This document shows positions 1 to 6,843 of a DNA stretch of 11,267 nucleotides, piece after piece (the first letter of the stretch is position 1; each line of letters starts with the position of its first letter). The position numbers and the translations under genes were made by a program. The stretch comes from Candidatus Zhuqueibacterota bacterium 4484_188 (GTDB taxonomy: Bacteria > Calditrichota > Calditrichia > RBG-13-44-9). The stretch is taken from NCBI GenBank assembly GCA_002049825.1, contig MVCZ01000122.1, positions 1 through 11,267 of the forward strand. The letters are read 5' to 3'. The notes under the pieces were generated by a model that saw nothing but the letters and a program-made list of their open reading frames with translations, had not been told where the DNA came from and searched no databases.

Positions 1-845
1 CCTGCCTGGAAAGCAAATTGCCCGGGGTATTTTAAACTGGGGCGACGAACTATCCGTTGTTGGAACGCCAAAGGACACGGAACATTGGATTTGATTGGTG
101 CAATTAAAAATTCCTGCAATGTTTATTTCTATAAATTGGGGTTACTCATTGGGATTGATGCCTGGACGAAGTACAGCAGGTTGTTTCATTTTGGCGAAAA
201 AACCGGCATCGAATTAACCAACGAGAACAGTGGTCTGGTTCCCAGCCGGGAATACTATGATAAAAAATATGGTAAAAACAGGTGGACGCGCGGTATGTTG
301 GCAAACCTGGCAATCGGGCAAGGAGAATTGTTGGTCACCCCGGTACAGATTGCACAATTTGTTGCCACGATAGCCAACCAGGGTGTGATGCATCGCCCGC
401 ATCTGGGATTAAAATTATATGACCCGATAAAAAAGAAATGGCAGCGCATTCCGGGTCGGTTTATAAAATAGTGCGTGAAGGCATGCGCGAGGTTGTGGAC
501 GGCGGGACCGGCTGGCGGGCAAAAGTGTGGCGCATTTCCGGGGGCGGAAAAACCGGAACTGCACAAAATCCGCACGGGAAATCCCACGCCTGGTACATGG
601 GATTTGCGCCTTTTGAGGAGCCGGAAATTGCCATCTGTGTATTGGTAGAGAACGGCGGTTCGGGTGGAGGTGTAGCGGCACCCATTGCCGGTGCTTTTCT
701 GCGGAAATATTTTTACCTAAAAGGTAAATACGATTACCGGGCAGAGCGAAAATGGCGGGCAATGATTGCCAAACGTGATTCTTTAAGAAAAGCTGCCGAA
801 GCTGATTCTGCCTCGTTTCCCGTAGAAGTACCGTTAGATGAGTAA
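1..845 (+). CDS. mrdA: Penicillin-binding protein 2, C-terminal part, frame broken
   Basis: This is the transpeptidase that cross-links peptidoglycan during cell elongation, working in the periplasm with RodA. The window opens inside the transpeptidase domain, so the membrane anchor and the SxxK active serine lie upstream. Frame 1 (1-471) carries CPGYFKLGRR and the SxN-type motif SCN at 112-120, then ANLAIGQGELLVTPVQ. Frame 3 (from 438) carries IVREGMREVVDGGTGW, the KTGTA motif at 549-563, HAWYMGFAP and the usual APIAG near the end, stopping at 843-845. No single frame covers both halves. The switch lies between about 429 and 470, probably after the Trp codon at 439, and a few residues may also be missing there. 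The gene is normally essential for rod shape, so a sequencing or assembly error is more likely than a true null. The rodA start follows after 54 bases, the usual operon partner. Identity is near certain; whether the gene is intact is not. Confidence 0.9.
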
Positions 846-899
846 ACGTTTTTTTCAGAATCCGGAATAAATAAACAGGGGTAAAAAAACAGAAATAAA

Positions 900-2123
900 A
901 TGTCAGCTATTTTAAAAAAGATTGATTTACTTATTTTGCTCCCGGCGCTGGCTTTGGTAGGTTTGGGGCTGGTGGCGCTTTACTCTGCGTCGGCAACCAG
1001 CATCACCCAGGGGTCCGGAACGAACTATTTTTCCCGACAAGTGTTCTGGGCAGTGCTTGGAATAAGCATCCTGGCGGGAACATATTTTGTTCCCTACCGC
1101 TGGATTAGCGCTTCTGCCTATCCCCTGTATGTGTTGCACCTGATTCTGCTGGTTCTGGTAATCTTCGTAGGACACAAAGGGCTTGGTGCCGAACGGTGGC
1201 TGCGTTTCGGTCCGCTGGTTCTCCAACCCTCGGAATCTGCCAAACTGGCTACTATCCTGGCGGTGGCTAAATTTATCTCCGCAGAGAAAACGGACTTAAA
1301 CCGTGTGAAAGATTTTTTGATTGCGGCAGCATTGATCTTTTTCCCCTTTGTGCTCGTTGTCCGGCAACCCGACCTGGGAACTGCGATGGTCTTTGCGGCT
1401 ATTGCACTTCCCATGTTTTATTGGACGGGTCTCAAGGGCGGTAATTTTTTCCTTATCACCATGCCGTTTTTGATTATGTTTGCATCGTTCCAGTTCTATG
1501 TTTTCATGTTTTTGATGATCATTCTGGTTTTATATCTGCTTTACTCTCATCGTTCCCGCTGGATAATTGTGTTCAATTTTTTGGGAAATATACTGATGGG
1601 AATTTTTACGCCGTATATTTGGAACCATTTGAAACCGTATCAGCAGAATCGGATAAAGATTTTTCTGAATCCCGAGAGTGATCCGCGCGGTGCCGGTTAT
1701 CAAATACTCCAGTCCAAAGTTGCAATTGGTTCAGGTGGTTTCAGCGGGAAAGGTTTTATGCAGGGTTCCCAGACCCAGCTCCGTTTTTTACCCGAACAGC
1801 ATACTGATTTCATTTATGCGGTTATCGGCGAAGAATTCGGTTTTGTCGGGGTTATGGTTGGACTTTCTTTGTTTCTTGTTTTGCTGTTGCGCGGCATCCA
1901 TTTAGCCAGCATTGTCAAAAGCCGCTTTAGCAGCGTGGTCACGATTGGTATTGTTACCTTAATTGGTTTTCATGTGCTGGTAAATGTGGGCATGACCATC
2001 GGGCTGTTCCCGGTAACCGGTTTACCGCTGCCCTTTTTGAGTTACGGGGGTTCGGCATTACTTACCAATATGACCATGATCGGGATTCTATTGAATTTCT
2101 ATAAAAACCGTTATGAATATTAA
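900..2123 (+). CDS. rodA: RodA, peptidoglycan glycosyltransferase (SEDS family)
   Basis: RodA is the SEDS-family polymerase that builds glycan strands from lipid II at the lateral wall, paired with PBP2. The 407 residues are mostly hydrophobic, consistent with about ten membrane segments, which is the normal family length. Conserved blocks appear in order: ERWLRFG (98-104), LQPSESAK (108-115), RQPDLGTA (155-162), NPESDPRGAGYQ (257-268) with the likely catalytic Asp261, FLPEQHTDFI (296-305), GEEFGF (310-315) and GLPLPFLSYGG close to the C-terminus. ATG at 900 is the first start after an in-frame TAA at 882. It has only a weak ribosome site. An AGGGG at 877-881 is too far from the ATG to be ideal, so coupling to the upstream gene is plausible. 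The frame is intact over its whole length, unlike the gene before it. TCCGGAATAAA at 861-871 in the leader recurs upstream of lgt. Confidence 0.96.
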   Translation: MSAILKKIDLLILLPALALVGLGLVALYSASATSITQGSGTNYFSRQVFWAVLGISILAGTYFVPYRWISASAYPLYVLHLILLVLVIFVGHKGLGAERWLRFGPLVLQPSESAKLATILAVAKFISAEKTDLNRVKDFLIAAALIFFPFVLVVRQPDLGTAMVFAAIALPMFYWTGLKGGNFFLITMPFLIMFASFQFYVFMFLMIILVLYLLYSHRSRWIIVFNFLGNILMGIFTPYIWNHLKPYQQNRIKIFLNPESDPRGAGYQILQSKVAIGSGGFSGKGFMQGSQTQLRFLPEQHTDFIYAVIGEEFGFVGVMVGLSLFLVLLLRGIHLASIVKSRFSSVVTIGIVTLIGFHVLVNVGMTIGLFPVTGLPLPFLSYGGSALLTNMTMIGILLNFYKNRYEY

Positions 2124-2129
2124 GTCAAG

Positions 2130-2158
2130 TTGAATCCTGCCCGGAATCTCACTATATT
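2130..2158 (+). promoter_or_regulatory. Candidate sigma70-type promoter of lgt
   Basis: TTGAAT at 2130-2135 and TATATT at 2153-2158 are separated by exactly 17 bases. The predicted start near 2165 gives a leader of roughly 70 bases before the lgt ATG. The -10 element and the two bases after it (TATATTCT) are the same as in the promoter at 3190-3218, which supports both. The promoter sits just after the rodA stop and would let lgt be expressed apart from the mrdA-rodA unit. No experiment is available to me. Confidence 0.55.
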
Positions 2159-2165
2159 CTTCCGG
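2141..2165 (+). repeat. Inverted repeat spanning the lgt -10 element
   Basis: CCGGAA (2141-2146) and TTCCGG (2160-2165) are perfect 6-base arms around a 13-base centre that contains the -10 box. As DNA this could be an operator. As RNA from rodA read-through it would be a weak hairpin followed by TTTT, so a weak rodA terminator is the alternative. CCGGAA is common in this window, for example again at 2180-2185, so chance is possible. Confidence 0.3.
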
Positions 2166-2233
2166 TTTTACGATGGTCTCCGGAATAAAGCGTTGTTTTA
2201 TGATCATCTTTTTTTAAGTTCGAAGGAGTTTTT

Positions 2234-3034
2234 ATGCATCCGGAATTATTTCGAATCGGTCCTTTCTCGGTTCACAGCTATGGGGTTATGCTTGCACTTT
2301 CTTTTATTTTTGGAATATTCATTGCGGTTCGCAATGGTGAGAGGCGGGGAATAAAGGGAGAAAATATTGTAAATCTCTCATTTATCATCATCATCAGTTC
2401 AATTGTAGGTGCCAGATTATCTTACGTGTTGTTTCATCTCAACGAATTCAAGGGGCGCTGGCTATATACATTCTGGCCGGTTCAGGAAGATGGCACCCTG
2501 GGTCTGGGAGGCTTGATCCTGCTGGGCGGTTTCATTCTGTCCTTTATCTCTGTCGCAGTTTTTATTACATATAAAAAATTAAATTTCTGGAAGATTGCCG
2601 ACAGCATTGCCCCGGCTTTGGGTTTGGGTATTTTCTTTACCCGCATCGGATGTTTCCTGAACGGCTGCTGTTTTGGCAAAGCTTGTCAGGTACCCTGGGG
2701 GGTCAAGTTCCCGTCAAATAGTCCTGCCGGAGCGGTAATGGGCAATATTCATATTCATCCCACACAGCTCTATTCTTCGCTTTACGGCTTGATTATTTTT
2801 CTTATTTTGATGTGGTTCGAGCGCAAAAGGCAATTTGACGGGTGGAGTATCGGACTCTTTTTAATCCTCTATGGTATCGCCCGTTTTCTGGTCGATTTTT
2901 ACCGGTATTATGAAAGTCAGATGTTTGTATTTGCCGGTCTGGAATTCAACCAGGTGGTAAGTTTGCTGATGTTGATTAGCGGTATTTTTATCATTTTCTA
3001 TCGATGGAAGAAAACACACTCCGGAGAAGTGTGA
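2234..3034 (+). CDS. lgt: Prolipoprotein diacylglyceryl transferase
   Basis: Lgt moves a diacylglyceryl group from phosphatidylglycerol to the lipobox cysteine of prelipoproteins in the inner membrane, the first step of lipoprotein maturation. The 266 residues contain about seven hydrophobic segments and the family landmarks: SYGVMLALSF near the N-terminus, RIGCFLNGCCFG at 137-148 with the essential-type Arg137, HPTQLYSSLYG, and YGIARFLVDFYR towards the C-terminus. This is the cysteine-rich variant of the Lgt signature: where E. coli has Asn146 and Glu151, this protein has Cys140 and Cys145. The HGG motif of E. coli is LGG here (91-93). The start is set by AAGGAG at 2223-2228, five bases before the ATG. 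Its own promoter lies at 2130-2158. The downstream neighbour is a lipoprotein, a fitting substrate. The reading frame is complete, and the stop codon overlaps a small CACACT/AGTGTG hairpin (3015-3033). Confidence 0.96.
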   Translation: MHPELFRIGPFSVHSYGVMLALSFIFGIFIAVRNGERRGIKGENIVNLSFIIIISSIVGARLSYVLFHLNEFKGRWLYTFWPVQEDGTLGLGGLILLGGFILSFISVAVFITYKKLNFWKIADSIAPALGLGIFFTRIGCFLNGCCFGKACQVPWGVKFPSNSPAGAVMGNIHIHPTQLYSSLYGLIIFLILMWFERKRQFDGWSIGLFLILYGIARFLVDFYRYYESQMFVFAGLEFNQVVSLLMLISGIFIIFYRWKKTHSGEV

Positions 3035-3081
3035 GCAGTAAATATATTTTGCACCATCGCTGGTTTGGAATAGTGTGTGAA

Positions 3082-3135
3082 CCGGTTGTGGGCGAAACCG
3101 GGAAGTATGTTTAAGGGAACATTCTTCACTTCCGG
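3082..3135 (+). other. Two mutually exclusive RNA hairpins after lgt
   Basis: CCGGTT (3082-3087) can pair with AACCGG (3096-3101). The CCGG part of that second arm can instead pair, as CCGGGAAGT (3098-3106, one bulged G), with ACTTCCGG (3128-3135). A run of eight T follows near 3160 but is not next to either stem. The region may be the lgt mRNA 3' end or a leader switch. No known riboswitch class is recognised. Confidence 0.25.
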
Positions 3136-3189
3136 CGTATTTACCAGGTTGGTTTATTTTGTTTTTTTTCAGTCTATCAGAATAAATTC

Positions 3190-3218
3190 TTGACTATATT
3201 ATCATAAATATCTATATT
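3190..3218 (+). promoter_or_regulatory. Sigma70-type promoter of the TPR lipoprotein gene
   Basis: TTGACT at 3190-3195 and TATATT at 3213-3218 have an ideal 17-base spacer, in a very AT-rich context (3180-3220). Transcription would start near 3225, about 25 bases before the ATG at 3249, with a strong ribosome site GGGAGG at 3237-3242. This is the best promoter in the window. Its consensus-like form argues against the Bacteroidota type of promoter. Confidence 0.65.
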
Positions 3219-3248
3219 CTCAGGAAATAAAACCACGGGAGGCTTAGA

Positions 3249-4037
3249 ATGAAAAGAAGTATCTATATTATCCTTTTCATGGTATTTAGCCTTAGCATTT
3301 TTGTTTATTCAGGATGCAGCAGTAGCAAACAGAGTGTGCGGGAAGGAACAACCTACTCAGAAAACCAGGGGTCGAAGGATGACTATGATGAGATCGAAAA
3401 GCTTCTCGGCATTAGCAATGATGATTCTCTGGCAAAGAAAAAAGGGATGAGTAAACAGGATGATGATCTCATCAAACTTCTGGAGGCGGATGAAGGGAAG
3501 AAAAAAGAAGTTACACCTGAGCAGGAGTTAGATCAGGAGCAAAAGCGGATGGCTCGAATTGAAAACGAGGCAGAACAAATTCGCAAACAACTTCGGAAAA
3601 AACTTCAGGAAAAGGATTTGAAGATAGCGGATCTGAAAGCCAAATTATTGGCGAAAGAGGAGGAGCTGCAAAAGTACCGAAGTGGCAGTTCTACCGGTTC
3701 ATCGAGGGCAGGTGTATTTTCCGGCAGCATGAGTACGCCCCGTGCCAATGCGCTGACCCGCCATGGTACCAATAATGATTATTCGGATAATGCCCAGTAT
3801 TGGATTGGTGAATGCTACTTTGCCATGGGGCGGTATAAAGAAGCGATTTTGGCATTTGAAAAGGTCTTTACTTTTCGCTATTCGAATAAGAATGATTATG
3901 CCCAATTCAAAATCGGGCAATGTTATTTCATGTTAGGTGACAAGCAGCGCGCCCGGCAGGAGTTCCAGCAGTTTATCGATAATTATCAGAAATCTGAACT
4001 CATTCCCCGTGCTCAGGGTTACCTGGCGCAGTTGTAA
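3249..4037 (+). CDS. Lipoprotein with coiled coil and C-terminal TPR repeats
   Basis: The 262-residue protein starts with a signal peptide (residues 1-22) ending VYSG-C. Cys23 is the likely lipidated residue, although Tyr at -3 is not canonical. Residues 30-90 are acidic and low complexity and hold two similar short pieces, DEIEKLLG (47-54) and DDLIKLLE (72-79). Residues about 90-143 form a charged coiled coil, and 144-165 is a Ser/Gly-rich linker. Residues 179-262 hold two TPR-like units typical of the YbgF/CpoB (Tol-Pal associated) or BamD-like C-terminus: DYSDNAQYWIGECYFAMGRY and DYAQFKIGQCYFMLGDKQ. The fold suggests a periplasmic scaffold at the envelope, but the specific partner is unknown. 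The expected first TPR before residue 178 looks short, so a small internal deletion is possible. The gene has its own promoter, a strong ribosome site (GGGAGG, 3237-3242) and its own terminator, so it is probably a single-gene unit. Confidence 0.85.
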   Translation: MKRSIYIILFMVFSLSIFVYSGCSSSKQSVREGTTYSENQGSKDDYDEIEKLLGISNDDSLAKKKGMSKQDDDLIKLLEADEGKKKEVTPEQELDQEQKRMARIENEAEQIRKQLRKKLQEKDLKIADLKAKLLAKEEELQKYRSGSSTGSSRAGVFSGSMSTPRANALTRHGTNNDYSDNAQYWIGECYFAMGRYKEAILAFEKVFTFRYSNKNDYAQFKIGQCYFMLGDKQRARQEFQQFIDNYQKSELIPRAQGYLAQL

Positions 4038-4060
4038 AAACCGATTGCATTGGATTTTGC

Positions 4061-4098
4061 CGGGGGTGGTGATTTTCTGGATCTCACCCCCGTTTTTT
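4061..4098 (+). terminator. Intrinsic terminator of the lipoprotein gene
   Basis: CGGGGGTG (4061-4068) pairs perfectly with CACCCCCG (4085-4092) across a 16-base loop, followed directly by six T (4093-4098). GAT (4071-4073) and ATC (4081-4083) can extend the stem inside the loop. It begins 24 bases after the TAA of the lipoprotein gene and separates it from the activase gene. Confidence 0.88.
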
Positions 4099-4185
4099 AT
4101 ATGCTCAGCAATCTTGCGAAGGAGAATCATTTTTTAACCTCGGGTGATTTAGCGATAGCAAAAACACAGAATTCAGGAAACGGAA

Positions 4186-6330
4186 ATGGGAATTTTTGTA
4201 GGAATAGATATTGGAACGGTGAGTGTTAAAATTGCCCTGATTTTCGACTCCGGGTCGAAGGAATCTTTCACTGCGAAAGCGGCTGCTTTGAATTTGGTCC
4301 GGCAGTATCCCCGCGGCATCGAAAGTAATGCTGAAATCGCCAGCCAGGTTTTTGTCCTGCCCTATCATCAAATTAAAGGGAACCCGATAGCAGTTACCCA
4401 CCGGATGTTGGCAAGTCTTTATCGGGTTGTTTCTGCCGATCGGATTTCCGGAGTGCGGGTGTGCGGTTCCGGAGGGAAATTGCTCAGTGAATTACTGGAT
4501 ATTAATTATGAAAACGAATTTCGGGCGATTGCCCGGGGCGTGGGGGCGCTGTATCCGCACATTCATACCGTTTTCGAAATCGGCGGGCAGAATTCGAAGT
4601 ATATTCGGTTGGAAAACAATGCCGGCTCGGCGCATAGCGGCATTGTTGATTACGAGAAAAGCGGGGATTGTGCGGCGGGAACCGGTTCGTTCTTGGACCA
4701 GCAAGCTTCCCGGTTACAGTTTCAAATTGAAGAAGTCGGGCAGGTTGTTTTGCAGACCGCAAAAAGTGCCAAAATTGCCGGTCGGTGTTCGGTTTTCGCC
4801 AAATCCGACATGATTCATGCCCAACAGAAAGGCTATTCGCCACCGGAGGTGTTGAAGGGCTTGTGCGAAGCGGTCGCCCGAAATTTTAAAAGCAGCGTGG
4901 TAAAAGGCAGAAAAGTAACCCCGCCGGTTCTTTTTATCGGGGGCGTAGCTGCCAACGCCGGTGTGGCGGAAGGTGTGCGCCAGGTTTTCAAAATGGAACC
5001 CGACCAACTCATTATCCCGGATTATTATGCCTGGATGGCGGCGATTGGTACTGCCCTCGCTGAACGGGACGCGCTTCATCATTCGCCGGTTCCCGATATT
5101 CACATCCTGAAAAAACAGTCCGGCACTGAATCCGAAAAATTTCCGGTCAGTAAGCCGCTGTCTATGGAAAAGGTCGTTTTATTAAGGGATAAAATACGAC
5201 CGCGCTATTTTGGTGAAAACGAACGGAACGTTCCCGCTTACATGGGCATCGATGTCGGGTCGGTGAGCACCAATGTGGTGGTACTTGATGAAAACGGCAA
5301 CATGATTAAAGAAATTTACACCCGTACCGCAGGTCGCCCGATTGAAGTGGTTGACCTGTGTTTGAAAGAAATTGAGAGAGAATTTGCCCACAGGATTCAA
5401 ATAAAAGGTGTTGGCACTACCGGCTCGGGGCGTGAACTGATTGGCGAATTGGTTGGTGCCGATACGATTAAAGATGAAATCACCGCTCACAAAACCGGTG
5501 CGGAGTTCCTGGCAAGAACCATGCTGAATACCGAACCGGACACCATTTTCGAAATTGGCGGACAAGATTCGAAGTTTATCAGCTTGCAAAACGGGGTGGT
5601 GGTGGATTTTGCCATGAATGAGGCGTGTGCCGCCGGTACCGGTTCGTTTCTGGAGGAGCGGGCAGAAGAACTGGGTATTTCCATCAAAGAAGAATTTGCC
5701 AACCTTGCCCTCAGTTCACGGTCGCCGGTTAAATTGGGTGAAAGGTGCACCGTTTTCATGCAACAGGATGTGGCAACCTTTCAGCAAAGGGGCGCTTCCC
5801 GGGAAGACCTGACCGCCGGATTAGCCTATTCCATTGTGTATAATTATTTGAACCGGGTTGTGCGCGGCAGAAAAATCGGAGAGGTTATTTTCTTCCAGGG
5901 TGGCACTGCTTATAATAATGCAATTGCCAGTGCCTTTGCCCGGGTGCTGGATAAAGAAATAATTGTGCCGCCCTACAACGGCGTGGTAGGTGCAGTTGGC
6001 GCGGCATTGCTTGCCAAGGAAAAAATGCTAGCAACCCGAAACGTCACCAAGTTCCGCGGCTTTAGCCTGGAAAAGGTGAATTACCACCTGAGAGAATTTA
6101 CTTGCAAAGCCTGTTCGAATTTTTGCCACATCAGTTTCCTTTTTGGAACACCTTTTTTCGACACCTGGGTTACCGGGTGGTGCTTTCTGAAGAAACAAAC
6201 CACCGGCTTATCCGCAGCGGAACCGAAATTTCGGTCGCAGAACCTTGTTTACCCATTCAGGCATATCATGGTCATGTTAAGGAACTGGTTGACAAACAGG
6301 TGGATTGGATTTTTATTCCGAATACCATAA
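4186..6330 (+). CDS. 2-hydroxyacyl-CoA dehydratase activase, two tandem ATPase domains; C-terminal tail out of frame
   Basis: This is the N-terminal part of a large fused activase/dehydratase. Such activases use ATP hydrolysis and a [4Fe-4S] cluster to drive an electron into 2-hydroxyacyl-CoA dehydratase or benzoyl-CoA reductase type enzymes under anaerobic conditions. Two BadF/BadG/BcrA/BcrD domains are visible. Domain 1 starts FVGIDIGTVSVK (4-15) and has FEIGGQNSKY, GDCAAGTGSFLD and GRCSVFAKSDM. Domain 2 starts at Met353, MGIDVGSVSTN, and has FEIGGQDSKF, EACAAGTGSFLEERA and GERCTVFMQQDV. The cysteines in the CAAGTGSF and RC motifs are the expected cluster ligands. TKFRGFSLEKVNY and the Cys-rich TCKACSNFC (639-647) begin the next region. 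After Cys647 the frame-1 text no longer fits the family, so about the last 65 residues are a frameshift tail. The start follows AGGAAA (4175-4180). The activase half alone could still be functional. Confidence 0.85.
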   Translation: MGIFVGIDIGTVSVKIALIFDSGSKESFTAKAAALNLVRQYPRGIESNAEIASQVFVLPYHQIKGNPIAVTHRMLASLYRVVSADRISGVRVCGSGGKLLSELLDINYENEFRAIARGVGALYPHIHTVFEIGGQNSKYIRLENNAGSAHSGIVDYEKSGDCAAGTGSFLDQQASRLQFQIEEVGQVVLQTAKSAKIAGRCSVFAKSDMIHAQQKGYSPPEVLKGLCEAVARNFKSSVVKGRKVTPPVLFIGGVAANAGVAEGVRQVFKMEPDQLIIPDYYAWMAAIGTALAERDALHHSPVPDIHILKKQSGTESEKFPVSKPLSMEKVVLLRDKIRPRYFGENERNVPAYMGIDVGSVSTNVVVLDENGNMIKEIYTRTAGRPIEVVDLCLKEIEREFAHRIQIKGVGTTGSGRELIGELVGADTIKDEITAHKTGAEFLARTMLNTEPDTIFEIGGQDSKFISLQNGVVVDFAMNEACAAGTGSFLEERAEELGISIKEEFANLALSSRSPVKLGERCTVFMQQDVATFQQRGASREDLTAGLAYSIVYNYLNRVVRGRKIGEVIFFQGGTAYNNAIASAFARVLDKEIIVPPYNGVVGAVGAALLAKEKMLATRNVTKFRGFSLEKVNYHLREFTCKACSNFCHISFLFGTPFFDTWVTGWCFLKKQTTGLSAAEPKFRSQNLVYPFRHIMVMLRNWLTNRWIGFLFRIP

Positions 6331-6527
6331 ATGCCGAAACACCGTTTAAAGAAGTGAACAGTTACTATTGCCCCTGGGGGCAAACCATCCCGTTTGTAAT
6401 TAAAAATTCCGAAGTTTTTGCTTCTATCTCGGAAAAAAATTCTCAGTCCTTCGCTTCGTTTCCGGGACGGAAAAAATGCCATTGCACATGTTCTAATGAA
6501 AACATTCCGTTCATTGGGAGAGAATAA
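6102..6527 (+). pseudogene. DUF2229-like dehydratase region, fragment 1 (frame 3)
   Basis: Only the middle of this open frame is family-like. From about 6129 it reads HQFPFWNTFFRHLGYRVVLS, then GTEISVAEPCLPIQAYHGHV, INAETPFKEVNSYYCPWGQ and IPFVIKNSEVF. This is the DUF2229/HgdB-like part that normally continues the activase polypeptide, with cysteines (AEPC, YYCPWG) that suggest metal or cluster binding. Joined to Cys647 of the activase frame at 6124-6132, it lacks the roughly 75-85 residues I expect between CSNxC and QFPFW, including the second cysteine-rich stretch. Text after 6439 is out of frame. The cause there is an A7 run (6433-6439), where A6 would keep the family frame going into ILSPSLRFRDGK. 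Confidence 0.7.
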
Positions 6528-6843
6528 GAAAAATATTCTACGTGCGGTAGATGCCGCTTACAAAATTATTGCTGCGGCAAAAATCGTCAGCCAATTCGAA
6601 CGTCTGCATATTATCTATTTAACTAATTTCAAATGCGGTCCCGATTCCTACATCAAGCACTACATTACCCGCGCCTCCGGGAAACCTTTTTTGACCCTGC
6701 AGTTTGATGGTCACGGAAACGATGCCGGTTATATTACCCGCTGCGAAGCCTACCTGGACAGTAAAGGTGCGTTAAGAGTATGGACTTCGGGCAGCGACGA
6801 AGCGATTCGACCAAAGAAAATAAAAAGCGTGGTGACCGTATGA
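6418..6843 (+). pseudogene. DUF2229-like dehydratase region, fragment 2 (frame 1)
   Basis: The true segment begins near 6439 (ILSPSLRFRDGKNAIAHVLM) and continues to NILRAVDAAY at 6559-6561, then runs directly into KIIAAAKIV. In the family these two motifs are separated by roughly 90 residues that include a GRPYN-type motif, so an in-frame deletion is inferred at about 6559-6570. The rest is well conserved: LHIIYLTNFKCGPDSYIKHY, GKPFLTLQFDGHGNDAG and TRCEAYLDSKGAL. The frame stops with TGA at 6841-6843, inside an ATGA that also provides the ATG of the next fragment. That stop may be a genuine gene end and not a lesion. Confidence 0.68.

Noticed and set aside
469..471. TAG within mrdA as a recoded codon (pyrrolysine-type)
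   Set aside because: The frame after the TAG does not resemble PBP2; the family text continues in another frame, so this is a frame change and not stop-codon recoding.
2130..2354. 74-residue open frame across the rodA-lgt gap
   Set aside because: It overlaps the lgt start in a different frame, covers the promoter, and has no homology I can recognise.
4427..4813. 128-residue open frame inside activase domain 1
   Set aside because: It is a shadow frame rich in Arg and Cys, fully inside conserved activase coding sequence in frame 1.
4492..5103. Antisense open frames over the activase gene
   Set aside because: They lie opposite strongly conserved coding sequence and have no ribosome sites or recognisable domains.
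6841..6843. TGA as selenocysteine in the dehydratase
   Set aside because: Frame 1 after the TGA is not family-like; the conserved text continues in frame 3.
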